From Lathyrus oleraceus (lineage: Eukaryota; Streptophyta; Magnoliopsida; Fabales; Fabaceae): a stretch of DNA of 64,000 nt. Both the position numbers and the translations under genes were made by a program. The first letter of the stretch is position 1; each line of letters opens with the position of its first letter. The stretch covers positions 237,255,494 through 237,319,493 of the forward strand of contig NC_066584.1 of assembly GCF_024323335.1 (NCBI RefSeq). The letters run 5' to 3'. Below, piece after piece: positions 36,001 to 45,400 of the stretch. The notes below the pieces were generated by a model, which saw only the letters and a program-made list of their open reading frames with translations, searched no databases and was not told the origin of the DNA.

Positions 36001-39000
36001 CACCATGTAACCTCTTCATATATGTCGAGTTGCTGCCAATGTTTGTTAAGTATATTAAAATACTCAGTAACAGAAGATTCTCCCTGTCGAAGGTCATGAA
36101 GAATGCTTTTAATCTCAAATATGACAGATGTATTGTCAACATTTGAGTATGTTTCCTTCACTGCATCCCATATCTCTTTTGCAGTGTCATAGAACATGAA
36201 ATTTTCACCAATTTCGTTTGTCATGGTATTGAGCAGCCATGACATTACTTGGCTGTTCTCAAGTTTCCATTTCTGAAAGTTTTTGTCTCCTTTTTCCGGA
36301 CATTTAGAATCCCCCGTTGTGTAGCCTTCCCTTCCTTTTCCTTCGAGGAAGATCTTGACTGACCTTACCCATTGGGTATAGTTTTGACCATTTAATTTAT
36401 GGCCTGTGATGAGGTGAGTGAGCCCTTCGTGTGAACTGGTCGGAAATGATCCAGTCTCCACTTTGAGCGATTCATCAGATTTGGGATCCTCCATAGTTTG
36501 GCGGCGCTAGGTTAGGGATGGTTCAGATCGTGCTCTGATACCATGTAGAAATATCTTGTATATTTCCTTATATTTTATGAGAATTACATATGCTGTATTT
36601 ATAGACTGCATAAGGCAGAATTTGAAAGAAAAATCTGACCTAAGAATCAGGGGAATTAATTTCCCATGAATGCTAATTCTAATTACAGAAAAGAAAAGAA
36701 CAGGAAATAATAGCTAATTAATTACATTAATCCTAATCCTAAGTGAGCTGTACAAACAGAATCATTTGATTCTGTATTGATTATTCCATATAAAGTTAAT
36801 AGGGGTATTGTTGGGAAGTCATTATAATACATGAAAGTTTGTAAATAGTTTTATGAAAAAGACTATATTTATAGAAAGTGGGTCTTATAATTAGGGACAA
36901 AGGGAGTATTTAATATTTCAGGTACAAATCTTTAAAAAGGTAACAAAGTGACATTTTTTTTTTGTAATTAAAAGTTAAAACACAAATGAAATAGGTCTTT
37001 AACTTTCCAAGATCCTTCAATGCTAACATTGCTACTAACCTATGTAGCACCAACACCTTTGAAAAATGCCGTGTCCGTGTCGGACACCGACACTTGTGAT
37101 TACCTTTAGTTTATTCATTTTTCAAATTATTACCGCCGTTGCCTTGTCGGTGTCGGTGTCATGTTTGGTGTCGGTGTCATGTTCCAAGATCCTTTATGAT
37201 TTGCTTCTTCGTCGGTGCTTGATGGTAATGATGCTATCAATATGCACATGGAGTGGAAGTCTAAAGTAGAAAGGATACGTCGCTTCAACTGTATCCTAGG
37301 AACATCATTTTCTTTAGTATAAAAAAAGGAACATCATTTTCTTCGTGAATCTTTCAAACTAGGTATATGGAGACTGCTTCAATTTGTATAAAACCTTTTT
37401 TATTAACTCAACACACCCCATCACACCAAGGACCTGACATCTAAAGTGTAGACAGACTATTGCGGGTGGAATAACCAAGATCTCAACATGTATATCCATG
37501 TGCACCCAATAGCCTTTTATTTCCTAGTCTCTCAATACATGATAGTTAAAATTGTAATCATAATCGTGAGATTGCTTGATTATGACTTTTGCCCCACAGC
37601 AATCTTGGCCTTGTCCAAAAACATGATTTGGTGAGGTTGTATTGAGGTCTGGTGTTTACGTTTAGAATTAGTGGAATTGAACTGCTGAGATTCCATGTTG
37701 ACTAGAGATATTGCTGAAGTAGTCTTTATAAGACTTGAACAATCCTCACCTCTAGAGCTAGTTTTTTTCCGGATTGAATTAGACTTCAAGCCCAAACTCC
37801 AAGTGAAACAATCCTATATGAAGCCTAAAACACTTGTCTTTTATAGAGGACAAACTCAACAACTCACAAATTTGATAACCTCTTGGAGCCCTTTTTTGAC
37901 TTCTGCTTCCAAATGCAATGCCTTTCAACTTGTTCCTTCTTGTTCTACCTGTTGGCTTTGAATAGCTGACACAACTCTACAGTTGCAATGAATTTCTCAT
38001 TTAATAAACATCACTTCTTCTAGCCAGGGAAAACTCTACAGTAAGCCGTTACTTACATGTTATGAAGCTATCATCAATTTTAGTCTGGGATATGGTTTTC
38101 AAGGAACGTCAATACTGAGGTGACTCACCCAAATCAATAACTAAATTTGCTAAATGCAAGGCAACCCCACTAAAATTAGCGTATAAGAAAGACAACCTGA
38201 ACTGTGATACAAACAAAAAGCTTTTGCCTAGGAGAGCTATTCATTGTACAATCACCTTGCATACATTTATGGATCTATAGATTATGGTGTATCAACATTC
38301 ATTTGTTTATGATATTTACTCAGGTATGTGACTTTGGCCTTTCACGTACAAAGGCAAATACATATCTTTCATCTAAAACAGCTGCTGGAACTGTAAGTTC
38401 TACTCCTCAACTGAAAAACTTTTTTTTGTTATAATTTTTTTCGTTATAATTTTTTTCTTTTTTAAAGTAATCCTGATGGTTTCACATTCTAAACCAGCCT
38501 GAATGGATGGCACCAGAAGTCATCCGAGGTGAACAATCAAATGAAAAATGTGATGTATTCAGTTTTGGTGTAATCTTGTGGGAACTGGTGACCCTTCAAC
38601 AACCATGGAGGCAGTTAAATCCTTCACAGGTTATTTGCCTTGTCATGACACTTTGGGCTGTAAGCTAATCTATAAATACCACGCAGAAGAAAAGATATTG
38701 TTCGTCTCTTTGAACTCTGATTTTGGAGAAAGCTCTCTTTATTAGTGTAGGTTGTTGCAGCTGTTGGTTTTATGGACAAAAGGCTAGAAATTCCGAGGCA
38801 TGTGAATCCTCAAGTGGCTGCCTTGATTGAGCTCTGTTGGTCTGCGTAAGTAAATTAAATAATTAATTTAATTATTTTGGTTTTTAGTAGAAGAAGTTTT
38901 AAGCTTTGTTGTGCCTGTCTCATCTTACATTCAAGGTAGGATTAAAATTCCACCACTAGTTAATGCAGTGTGCTCCTACCACTTAAGTCAGCCATTGACC

Positions 39001-39158
39001 AACTAATTTATAATTTGTTGTCTGCATTTTTTGTAATACCTTGCCATATGGTTGAATCTGAAAGAATAGTTTCTCGCTGTAGGGATCCAAGGAGGCGGCC
39101 TTCTTTCTCCTACATTATGAAATGTTTGCTGCAAATAATTGCCGACGCTAAAGTGTGA
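21041..39158 (+). CDS. Raf-like MAPKKK, CTR1/EDR1 group, 16 exons
   Basis: Serine/threonine kinase of the plant Raf-like MAP3K family, which contains CTR1 (negative regulator of ethylene signalling) and EDR1. Exons: 21041-21292, 21423-21724, 21801-21942, 22169-22272, 24680-24885, 26319-26414, 26522-26662, 26793-26833, 30025-30093, 30232-30332, 30431-30515, 30631-30729, 38324-38392, 38498-38629, 38751-38845, 39083-39158. All introns are GT-AG; the joined length is 2010 nt (669 residues) without stops. Residues 1-84 are acidic/Ser-rich, about 85-350 form the EDR1-type domain ([14 protein letters not shown]...), and about 405-665 the kinase: P-loop GTGSFG (413-418), catalytic Lys433 in [12 protein letters not shown] (529-536), DFG (549-551) and APE (574-576). 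The end [16 protein letters not shown] strongly resembles CTR1. It is shorter than Arabidopsis CTR1 (821 residues), mainly N-terminally. Target or pathway cannot be proved from sequence; a CTR1 paralogue such as the RAF6 type is also possible. Confidence 0.93.
22771..23520 (-). pseudogene. Copia gag remnant in intron 4 of the kinase gene
   Basis: A minus-strand frame of 249 codons covers the copia gag (UBN2-type) region: [44 protein letters not shown], then a CCHC knuckle [15 protein letters not shown]. The N-terminal part ([17 protein letters not shown]) is in another frame just upstream (23521-23580), so there is an early frameshift. The middle ([17 protein letters not shown]) also looks rearranged. 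There is no protease, integrase, RT or RNase H, so it is a gag-only remnant antisense to the host gene. Confidence 0.8.
23655..24247. mobile_element. hAT-like MITE nested in the copia remnant
   Basis: Imperfect terminal inverted repeats: AGGGGTGGGAATAGGCC at the left, and the complement of GGCCTATTCCTACCCCT at the right. They are flanked by the direct repeat TTGTAGG (23648-23654 and 24248-24254), extendable to 8 bp with one mismatch. Subterminal zones are rich in repeated GGCCT/AGGCC words and the centre is AT-rich. No transposase is encoded. The 7-8 bp duplication suggests hAT. Confidence 0.8.
25928..25982. repeat. Triplicated 18-bp tandem repeat in intron 5
   Basis: TTTCCCAGTAGAATTTTG occurs three times head to tail, essentially without change. 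The rest of intron 5 (24886-26318) is T-rich and shows no gene. Confidence 0.85.
26983..28583. mobile_element. Inverted-repeat element of about 1.6 kb in intron 8, with a nested element
   Basis: The left end (26983-27023) and the complement of the right end (28543-28583) align over about 40 bp with roughly 70% match: AGTAAATTT.CA...AGAGA...T.AATTACA. Subterminal GGAGAGTGTA/CTCCCTT-type repeats face each other on both sides. A 57-bp tandem duplication lies at 28309-28422, and a 16-base G run at 28525-28540. No transposase is visible and no clear target duplication could be fixed, so the superfamily is unknown. Confidence 0.6.
27217..28128. mobile_element. Probable non-autonomous DNA element with GACACG-rich ends, nested in intron 8
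   Basis: The left end has four overlapping ACACGGACACGG units, and the right end carries GTGTCGGACACGTGTCCGACACGG-type palindromic repeats ending near GTCGGAGCTTCATAG. The ends are mutually inverted. The interior is AT-rich, with a three-fold 27-bp repeat at about 27450-27520 (CACTCCACATTGAGAATATCATAGT type). The left terminus is not precise. Confidence 0.5.
28674..29043 (+). mobile_element. Complete TRIM element in intron 8, target duplication GTTAC
   Basis: Two short LTRs (28674-28809 and 28924-29043) both begin TGTTAAGAGTCCCACAT. TGGTATCAGAGCC follows the left LTR directly (28810), and a G-rich PPT (GTGAGGGGGTG, about 28913-28923) precedes the right LTR. The duplication GTTAC flanks the unit (28669-28673, 29044-29048). 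The left LTR is longer by an internal duplication of GTAGGRTTGAGTTAGGCC. The internal region has no coding capacity. At 370 bp it is a typical plant TRIM, in the sense orientation of the kinase gene. Confidence 0.9.
29049..30024 (+). other. Remainder of intron 8, no gene seen
   Basis: Ordinary A/T-rich sequence between the TRIM and exon 9. A minus-strand frame at 29436-29678 has no recognisable product. Confidence 0.5.
31819..32065 (-). repeat. 3' LTR of the copia element
   Basis: 247 bp, starting TGTAGAAATATC and ending TTATTCCATA on the plus strand. It is followed by CTCCCCCTCAATCT, the polypurine tract when read on the minus strand. Confidence 0.93.
32073..36494 (-). CDS. Gag-pol polyprotein of Ty1/copia element
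   Basis: An intact frame of 1473 codons. Order by approximate residue: UBN2-type gag (25-240); CCHC knuckle [15 protein letters not shown] (about 260); aspartic protease [12 protein letters not shown] (about 361); GAG-pre-integrase [13 protein letters not shown] (about 495); integrase core with [16 protein letters not shown] and [16 protein letters not shown] (550-660); reverse transcriptase with [33 protein letters not shown] and [11 protein letters not shown] (about 1035-1165); and RNase H with [19 protein letters not shown] and ending ADILTKALP (1330-1450). The order integrase before RT is the copia arrangement. No break is visible, so the element may be autonomous. Its transcription would run against the host kinase gene. 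Confidence 0.95.
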   Translation of the reverse strand: MEDPKSDESLKVETGSFPTSSHEGLTHLITGHKLNGQNYTQWVRSVKIFLEGKGREGYTTGDSKCPEKGDKNFQKWKLENSQVMSWLLNTMTNEIGENFMFYDTAKEIWDAVKETYSNVDNTSVIFEIKSILHDLRQGESSVTEYFNILNKHWQQLDIYEEVTWCCTEDQKKYKELVEKDRIYKFLLGLNKDLDEVRGRILGTKPLLKIREAFSEVRREESRKKIMLGTPSSVPYSESSAMAARGNQPRPPQKKTRPWCEHCKRPGHTKETCWIIHGKPSETKFFKGKEGRGNTAFNNQEAEVYSNSSLFSKEQMEALQKLLHQTMLTAEKGGTAVVAQRGNYLHALNTSKEKIKSWIVDSGASDHMTGDFTLFSSYSPCPYNYNVRIADGTHSKVMGKGSIIISPNITLDSVLYVPKLDCNLLSISKITRDLKCVTKFFSNLCEFQTLESGKTIGNAEECVGLYLLQVEKPEEKLKNNCHVAAAVSSDNNPVMMWHYRLGHPNVIYLKKMFPSLFNKNKEHFQCEICQLSKHTRNHYSPQSYKPSKPFSLIHSDVWGPSRVHNITGSRWFVTFIDDHTRVTWVFLMKEKSEVGRIFEIYRKMVQTQFQSNIQILRTDNGREYYNLALNSYLQKVGIVHQSSCVDTPQQNGVAERKNRHLLEVTRSIMLATNVPQHFWGEAVLSATHLINRTPSRILNFKTPLSTLQNLFPTSKIFSSIPLKIFGCSTFVHNLNPHRSKLDPKSIKCIFLGYSPHQKGYRCYSPHTKNFYHTMDVTFFENQPYYTKIGIQGEHIENSEYQLLPLELTEHDKILPNQTGNTQSAEPMPKPAGKLPDQTSNIQPSERTTKVVTETEPIIVSTTSQQDYDPKTGKWKGFCYRRKEVESSKAPMQGHESNQTLENEVPTGNILPNSEHVDTIDIDIPIVVRKGVRTCTKHPIEKYISYGKLSQSYRSFVAAVDNIEIPNNIQEALQKPEWAAAVTEEVQALVRNGTWEITAIPEGKKAVGCKWIFSIKHNADGSINRYKARLVAKGFTQSYGVDYEETFAPVAKLNSVRVLLSLAANLDWPLHQLDIKNAFLNGELEEEVYMQIPPGLESPGTANMVCRLRKSLYGLKQSPRAWFDRLTKVVKQDGFVQCQTDHTMFVKHSLDGKIALFIVYVDDIVITGDDDEQVNQLKKLLAKEFEVKDLGQLKYFLGMEIARTKNGISVSQRKYTLDLLQETGMLGCKAANTPIEQVKRSEDENVPANKDRYQSLVGKLIYLTHTRPDIGFAVSMASRYMSNPTETDMRNVNRILQYLKGTPGRGLYFQKNSNRGIEVYTDSDWAGCLSDRKSTTGYCTFVWGNMVTWRSKKQSVVARSSAEAEFRSMSQGICEGIWLKRMLDEIKIPTNHPMKILCDNKAAISIAKNPVQHDRTKHVEIDRHFIKEKIDHEIISVNHIPSCQQTADILTKALPRNIYENIRSNLGMIDIYHPD
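36532..36543 (-). other. Primer-binding site of the copia element
   Basis: The minus strand reads TGGTATCAGAGC directly adjoining the 5' LTR, the complement of initiator-Met tRNA. Confidence 0.9.
36544..36790 (-). repeat. 5' LTR of the copia element
   Basis: 247 bp, the same length as the partner. Differences from the 3' LTR are seen near 36634, 36659 and 36742. Confidence 0.93.
37041..37224. mobile_element. Possible small MITE with GACAC-rich ends in intron 12
   Basis: It starts TATGTAGCACCAACACC and ends GTCGGTGCTTGAT, approximate inverted repeats, with repeated GTGTCGGTGTC words inside. It resembles the termini of the element at 27217-28128 and may belong to the same family. No target duplication was identified. 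Confidence 0.4.
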
Positions 39159-39660
39159 ATTAGTTCCTGCAGATTAACATCTACCACTATACGAATGATA
39201 AATAGCAACATTGAACAATATTATACTTGGATTACAGTTTATTCAGGTGCGTTTTAATTTTAATTTATTTAAGTGCAGCATTTTCTATTTTTGCTTGATG
39301 CAGTACTCATAATTTCAAAATTAGAATCATTTGTGAGCATAGTTCGCAAACAAAACCCGGTGTAATTATATTCCTAAGCCAACCAATAAATAACTTTCCA
39401 AGATGTCAAAAAAGAAAAATTTCCAAATAAGTACCCCAACTAACAATGAAAGTCCCTTACTGATATACTAAAGTTCTACTAAAAAGCACCACCATTTTGC
39501 ATCAGGTTTTTGGTAAAAATGTGATTCTATACATACCTTCAATTGACGATTAAGCTTTATAGTCTATATATTGTTGATTTTATGTTTGGTTTACAGGATC
39601 TCGCTGAACAGCTGAATTATGCTGGTGATTTAGAGAGCGGCTTTTAACGTTATATTACAT
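39159..39660 (+). other. 3' flank of the kinase gene, possible 3' UTR intron or extra exon
   Basis: A strong acceptor (TTGGTTTACAG) ends at 39596, and 39597-39647 reads 16 codons then TAA (start DLAEQLNYAGDL). It could join a 3' UTR donor such as CAG|GTGCGT at 39246. If a GT at 39153 within the last codons is used, it would replace the final residue by a 16-residue tail in frame. Sequence alone cannot decide. Confidence 0.4.
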
Positions 39661-40926
39661 GATATACAATATCATTACTCACAATTTCATATTCTATCTT
39701 TTTATTTGCTTTGGCTGTATATATTAAATTTCATATTTCACTTTGAGATTCTGATGTATGTTGGTAATTTTTTTTATCATTCTTTTTTATAATGCTCAAC
39801 ATTGTCATTACAATGGGAAGATAAATGTGTAGCAAATAGCTCAATAATATTTTGAATATTTATTGTCAATTGTCCCCTCTCCCAATAATCTGCACCCCCT
39901 ATCATTTCTCAACTCAACTCAATATTTGATTGGTTAAATGATGTATCAACAAGAACCAAATAAGTAATAATAGGCACAAACTGAATAGGTATTTAGAAAA
40001 TGTTTTATATCATTTTCATATGTTGCCAGGTTTGGAGGGAGGGGGATGTGAGAGAGAAAGAGACAATGGCTTACGAAACAATCAATAATCACTTCAAGAC
40101 CTTTAACTCATCTGCTCCTCAAGTTCACTACCAAAGCTGCATGTAATAAAACGTATTAGAACAAGACATTTGAGTAGTGAAATTATTGATAATCATCGAT
40201 AAAGCTTCAATTTCATTAGTGATCAATTAATTACCTCTTTTTATTTAGACCTGTCATGATTTGTCTTGAACAATTACATGATTCCCTCTAGGATCCACAT
40301 TCAATAGAGTGATCATAAGTCTTTTGATCACTTGATTGAATTGAGACCTTTATACTTGCATCGCATCTGATCTATCAAGTCACATTCAAGTCAAGACTCC
40401 ACATTCAAGACTCTGAAGACAGAAGGATATCAAGATCACGATCATGTTGAGATTCATCCATTCAAGCACATTGCCTCATCCTTTTCCAAACAAACAAAAA
40501 GACTCTTCTCTTTCAAGCACTTGTTAGTTATGATGTGAATTGTGTGCCACGAGCCTTAAGCAATGGAGAAGGAATAAGAGGGAGTATTCATATCCTTATT
40601 CTGAATATCTTTGGATACGAGATGCTTGACCCAATTATTTGGAGTATTCACCTTCATTCATAGACTTTAGTGCAATTTAAATCAAATAACTTTTAAACTT
40701 TCTCCCCTACAGACAACACTCTATCAATTAAACATCCACAATATCTTCTCCTTGGACCGTACACAATATTCGTTTGATACCTATACACTCTTGAGCTTAA
40801 TCACCACTCTTGGTTAATCATCTCCTATATGGGTTAACCATCTTCTCATGGTTAAAATACCCGTCTCTAAACCATACCCCTCCTCTCGTTGGGTTAATCA
40901 CCTTTTTATGGTTAAAACCTTTCTCT
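39661..40926. other. Intergenic stretch, no gene
   Basis: AT-rich, non-coding. At about 40810-40920 the word GGTTAA(T/C)CA with ATGGTTAAAA is repeated at roughly 70-bp spacing, leading into the minisatellite. This is probably decayed LTR DNA. Confidence 0.5.
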
Positions 40927-41153
40927 TGCATGTTTGCCTTGTCGGACCCAGTGCTTAGACAATTCCCTCATTCTCATGCATGTTTTCCTTGTTAGACCCA
41001 GTGCTTAGACAAATCTTATTCATGCATATTGCCTTGTCAGATCCAGTGCTTAGACAAACCTCCATCTCTATCATGCTTGCTTTGTCCGACCCAGTGATTA
41101 GGCAAACCATCTCTTGCATATTTGCCTTGTCAGATCCAGTGCTTAGGCGAACA
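40927..41153. repeat. Minisatellite, five units of about 45-50 bp
   Basis: Each unit has TGCATRTTTGCCTTGTC, then RGAYCCAGTGCTTAGRC. Units begin at about 40927, 40977, 41022, 41072 and 41117. It gives repetitive open frames on both strands (minus-strand peptide CLSTGSDKAN repeated) that I regard as by-products. Confidence 0.85.
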
Positions 41154-41264
41154 CCCCTTTGTAGGTCTTGATCCCCGAATCTAGGCAAAACCCTAAAACT
41201 CGGTATTGGCTAATCACCATCTATTGGTTAAACGCCACACTCTTTGGTTCAGATAAATCACTCT

Positions 41265-42361
41265 TGTTAGAATAATATTTGGTTATGCATCTATACCTTG
41301 AGTTTTGATGATAACAATGTTGTATTTGTGTGAGAATAATTTTGATATCCTAATGGTTTGTTATTGTGTAGTTTTAACAACCAATTCTGATTCTGAGTAT
41401 ATGGCGTGCAACGTCATCAGTTTTTGAACATTGTGTTCTAAATTCCGCGTCTACGCTAATCATGAGAAGTTCTGAAAGACGTCAAGTTGGTGCTGCAATG
41501 ATCTTTCTGCTTATATGCTGATTCACTCCTAAGAAGTTTCTAGAAAGACGTTATGTTGCTGTTGCAATGTTCTTTCCGTTTCTGCTTCTGGACATGAAAC
41601 CAACTATGTGTTTCTTCTTTTCATGTTTCATCAACTTTCATCAGAAGCCAATGAATTTGAAGATAAGATCAAAATGGATACGTGATCAAATAGTACATGG
41701 TACAAATCAAATATTATTTCCACTACCTGATATCGTGGGCAAAGGAAAGTACTATATATCACATATGTCACTGAAATTATGGGTGAAAGAATGTACTATG
41801 TATCACTCCTTTCACCAATCCAACAGTGGAAAACCACTCTATTTGGTATCCCCATTTTTCTCTTCAACTGTCTCTTTTCCATGCTATATAAAGAGGACTT
41901 GAAGACTTGAAGAAATACTACTGTGACAATTTTATAAGATTGTTTTCTATGTGAAAAAGATCTAGACTTTGTTCATACTTTTCTTTAAGTGTTTGTTTTT
42001 CATTTGTGTAAAAATCTGCTTGTGTAGAAGCATCCTGTAAACACAAAACCTTTGATTCAAACTTGTTGTTTGTTATTCCTTAAGGAGACTAAGGTATAGT
42101 CGGATCCTTGAGAAGACAAAGAAGGTTATTCTTTGTGATTATTGTAATCAGTTGATTATAGTGGACTAAGTGCTTGTGTATAAGGCAAAATCACCTTGAC
42201 GGGTGGACTGAAATAACTTTGAGTTTCAAGCGAACCAGGATAAAAATACTTGTGTTTTTATCTCTTTTGTTCTTAGTATTTGTGTGGTGTTCTTGAGTTG
42301 GTAAAAAACTTTTGTTTTTAAAACCCAGTTCAAACTCCCATTTCTTGTATTTTTCACACCT
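41265..42361 (+). repeat. 5' LTR of a decayed Sirevirus (copia)
   Basis: It begins TGTTAGAATAATATTTGG and runs about 1.1 kb. It is followed by TGACATCAGAGCCCC (42367 on), a two-mismatch version of the tRNA-Met PBS. The right end is approximate. Confidence 0.65.
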
Positions 42362-42455
42362 TTAATTGACATCAGAGCCCCGATTCTGATTGTGATAAAG
42401 TTTTTATCAACACTTCACCGTGTTCAGTATCGTTCTAGTTTATGTGTGAGAAACA

Positions 42456-45400
42456 ATGGCTGCCGCTAACAATGCTAACGTTATTAACAACAACGAGAGA
42501 GACCACTATAGTGCTAAACCACCAGTATTTGATGGTGAGAAGTTTGATTACTAGAAAGATAGAATATGAAGTTTCTTTCTTGGTTATGACGTTGATCTCT
42601 AGGATCTTGTAGTCGATGGTTGCGTTTACCCAGTTAATACTGAAGGAAACAATATAGCAAGAAGTGATATGACAGATCAACAAAAAAAGGATTTCAAAAA
42701 TCATTATAAGGCTAGAACTATATTGCTAAATGCTATCTCTTATACTGAGTATGAGAAGATAACAAACAAAGATTCTGCCAAGTCCATTTTTGACTCTCTG
42801 AGGATGACTCATGTGGGGAATGCTCAAGTAAAGGAGATAAAGGCTTTGGCCTTAATCCAAAAGTACGAGACATTCATAATGGAAGATGATGAAACCGTTG
42901 AGACTATGTTCTCAAGATTTCAAATGCTTGTTGCAGGACTGAAAGTTTTGGGCAAAGGATACTCTACAGCTGATCATGTTAAGAAAATCACCAGAAGTCT
43001 CCCCAAAAAATGGAGACCTATGGTAACTGCCTTGAAGTTGGAAAAAGACTTGAACAACATTAGTTTTTAAGAACTTGTTAGTTCTTTAAGAAGCCATGAG
43101 ATAGAACTCGAAGAAGATGAACCTCAGAAGCGAGGTGAATCTGTTGCTTTAAAGTTTAAGCCTGAGAAGACAATGGCTTATCAAGTTAAGGAAGAATCAG
43201 AAGCTTCTGATGAATATTCAGAAGATGATGATGAGCTGTCTTTGATCTCCAAGAAGGTCAGCAGACTCTTGAGACACAGGCAGAATGGGCAAGAGAAGTT
43301 CACAAGAACTAGAAGGACTGCTGGTCGTTCTGAGTATTCGTATGGACAGAAGAAGCAAGGTTCTGGTAAAGAGGTTATCTGTTTTGAGTGCAAGGAGTCA
43401 CACCACTACAAGAATGAGTGTCCTAAGCTGAAAAAGAATAGAAGGCCTAAGAACAAGTTCTCTAAAGGCAAGAAAGGGCTAATGGCTACATGGGACGACT
43501 CAGAATAATAAGAAGAAGATTCTGACGAGGAACAAGCCAATGTTGTATTGATGGATACTACAACTGATCCAGAAGGTTCCGAAGAACCAGAGGACAAGAT
43601 GTTGTCAGAATCAGAATTAGACTCCGATTCCGAAAAGGTATTTTCTGAACTATCTCGTTCCGATTTATAGTCGTGTCTCTCTGAAATACTACAAAAGTAC
43701 CAGAATCTTCAGAGTAGGTACAAGGACCTTAAACAAGTCCAAATAGTTGTTTCTGAAACTCATAGTGAGCTTGAGAAAGATATTTCTTCCCTAAATGAAA
43801 AGTTATTTTGTTTAGAAAGTAACAACTCTGTTTTGAAAAGTAAAATTTCAAAGCTAGAGAAAGAAATAGTCTCAGAAGCTTTTAGTACTGATTGCGTCAT
43901 TAGATATGACAAAGCATTCCAATACTTTATGGCTAAAAACATAGATAGAAAAAATGGCTTCTTTGATATATGGGGTTAGCAGAAATGGCAAGAAAGGTTT
44001 AGGTTGTACGTAAACTGTAAAACCTGACAAAAGTTATAAGATAAAACTGAAACTCTCTATGAGCATTTCGTGCCTGCTTGTACTGAGCTTGATGTTTTTG
44101 CACAGACACAGAAACTTACAAAGGATAAGAACCCAATTCTGAAACCTAAGTTTCATGCTCAAATTTTACTTGATTATCTTGTTGCATAAAGACCTAGAGT
44201 TATAATAAACTATGGGAAAACTAACAAGAGAGGACCCATAAAGTGGGTATCTAAGGATAAAATAATTTATGTTGCAGACATCCTTAGCAACTCAGTTGAA
44301 ACACCATTCATGGTACATGGACAGTGGATGCTCGCGACATATGACAGGTATAAGGTCTATGTTCCAAGATTTGGAACTTAAGCCTAAAGGCTTCGTTGGT
44401 TTCGGAGGAAACCAGAAAGGGAAGATCATTGGCTCCAAAACTGTTGGTAACGATAGACTTCCTTCTATTACTAATGTTATTTTGATTGATGGTTTGATGC
44501 ATAACTTATTGTCTATTAGTAAACTTAGTGACAATGGTTATAATATCGTTTTAAATAAAAATTCATGTAAGGTTGTTAGTCAGAAAGGTGGTACAGTCAT
44601 TTTTAATAGAAAGAGAAAGAACAACATTTACAAAATCAGTCTTTCTGATCTTGAGGATCAAAATGTAAAATGCTTAATGTCTGTTAATGATAAATAATGG
44701 ATATGACATAGACGTTTGAGCCATGTTAGCATGAGAAGGATTTCTCAGATAAAAAAGCTTGGATTAGTCAGAGGCTTATCCAACCCGAAGTTCGCTTCAG
44801 ATGCTATTTGTGAAGCATGTCAGAAAAGCAAGTTTTCTAAAACATCTTTCAAAGCGAAAACTGTCATTTCTACCTCTAGACCGTTAGAACTTATGCACAT
44901 TGATTTTTTTAGGCCAGTGAAAACTGCCTATATCAGTGGTAAGAAGTATGGATTGGTCATCGTTGATGAATATAGTCGTTGGACATGGGTAAAGTTCTTG
45001 AAACACAAGGATGAGTCACATTCAGTGTTCTCTACTTTCTGCTCACAAGTGCAAACAAAAATGAATTGCAAAATAGTCAGAGTCAGAAGTGATCATGGTG
45101 GTGAGTTTAAAAAATAAACATTTTGAAAATCTTTTTGATACAAGTGGAATTTCCCATGATTTCTCATGTCCTAGAACTCCACAACAAAATGGGGTTGTAG
45201 AAAGGAAGAATAAGACTTTGCAAGTAATGACCCACACCATGATCCAAGAAACTGATATGGCTAAGCACTTATGGGCAGAAGTAGTTAAGATAACTTGTTA
45301 TATTCAAAACAATATTTCTATTAGACTTATTATGGGTAAGACTCCCTATGAATTGTGGAAGAACAGAAAGCCCAACATTTCTTACTTCCATCCTTTTGAC

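Larger units (their letters stand above)
31819..36790 (-). mobile_element. Complete Ty1/copia element in intron 12, antisense
   Basis: A 4972-bp element with two 247-bp LTRs (31819-32065 and 36544-36790) and a perfect 5-bp target duplication TAAAG (31814-31818 and 36791-36795). It also has a PBS, a PPT and one unbroken gag-pol frame. The LTRs differ at about three positions by eye (about 1.2%), so the copy is young but older than the gypsy element. With this duplication the element starts TA and ends CA, a known non-canonical terminus, rather than TG...CA. It makes up about two thirds of the 7.6-kb intron. Confidence 0.93.
31657..36906. mobile_element. Stowaway-like MITE split by the copia insertion
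   Basis: The left terminus CTTCCTCTGCCCCTTATTAT and the complement of the right terminus (CTCCCTTTGTCCCTAATTAT) are imperfect inverted repeats. Each is flanked by TA (31655-31656 and 36907-36908), the Tc1/mariner signature. Without the copia element and one copy of its target site the MITE is about 270 bp (31657-31813 plus 36791-36906). Confidence 0.7.

Noticed and set aside
40955..41188. Repetitive small protein gene on the minus strand
   Set aside because: It is a translation of the minisatellite; both strands are open, and unit lengths are not multiples of three.
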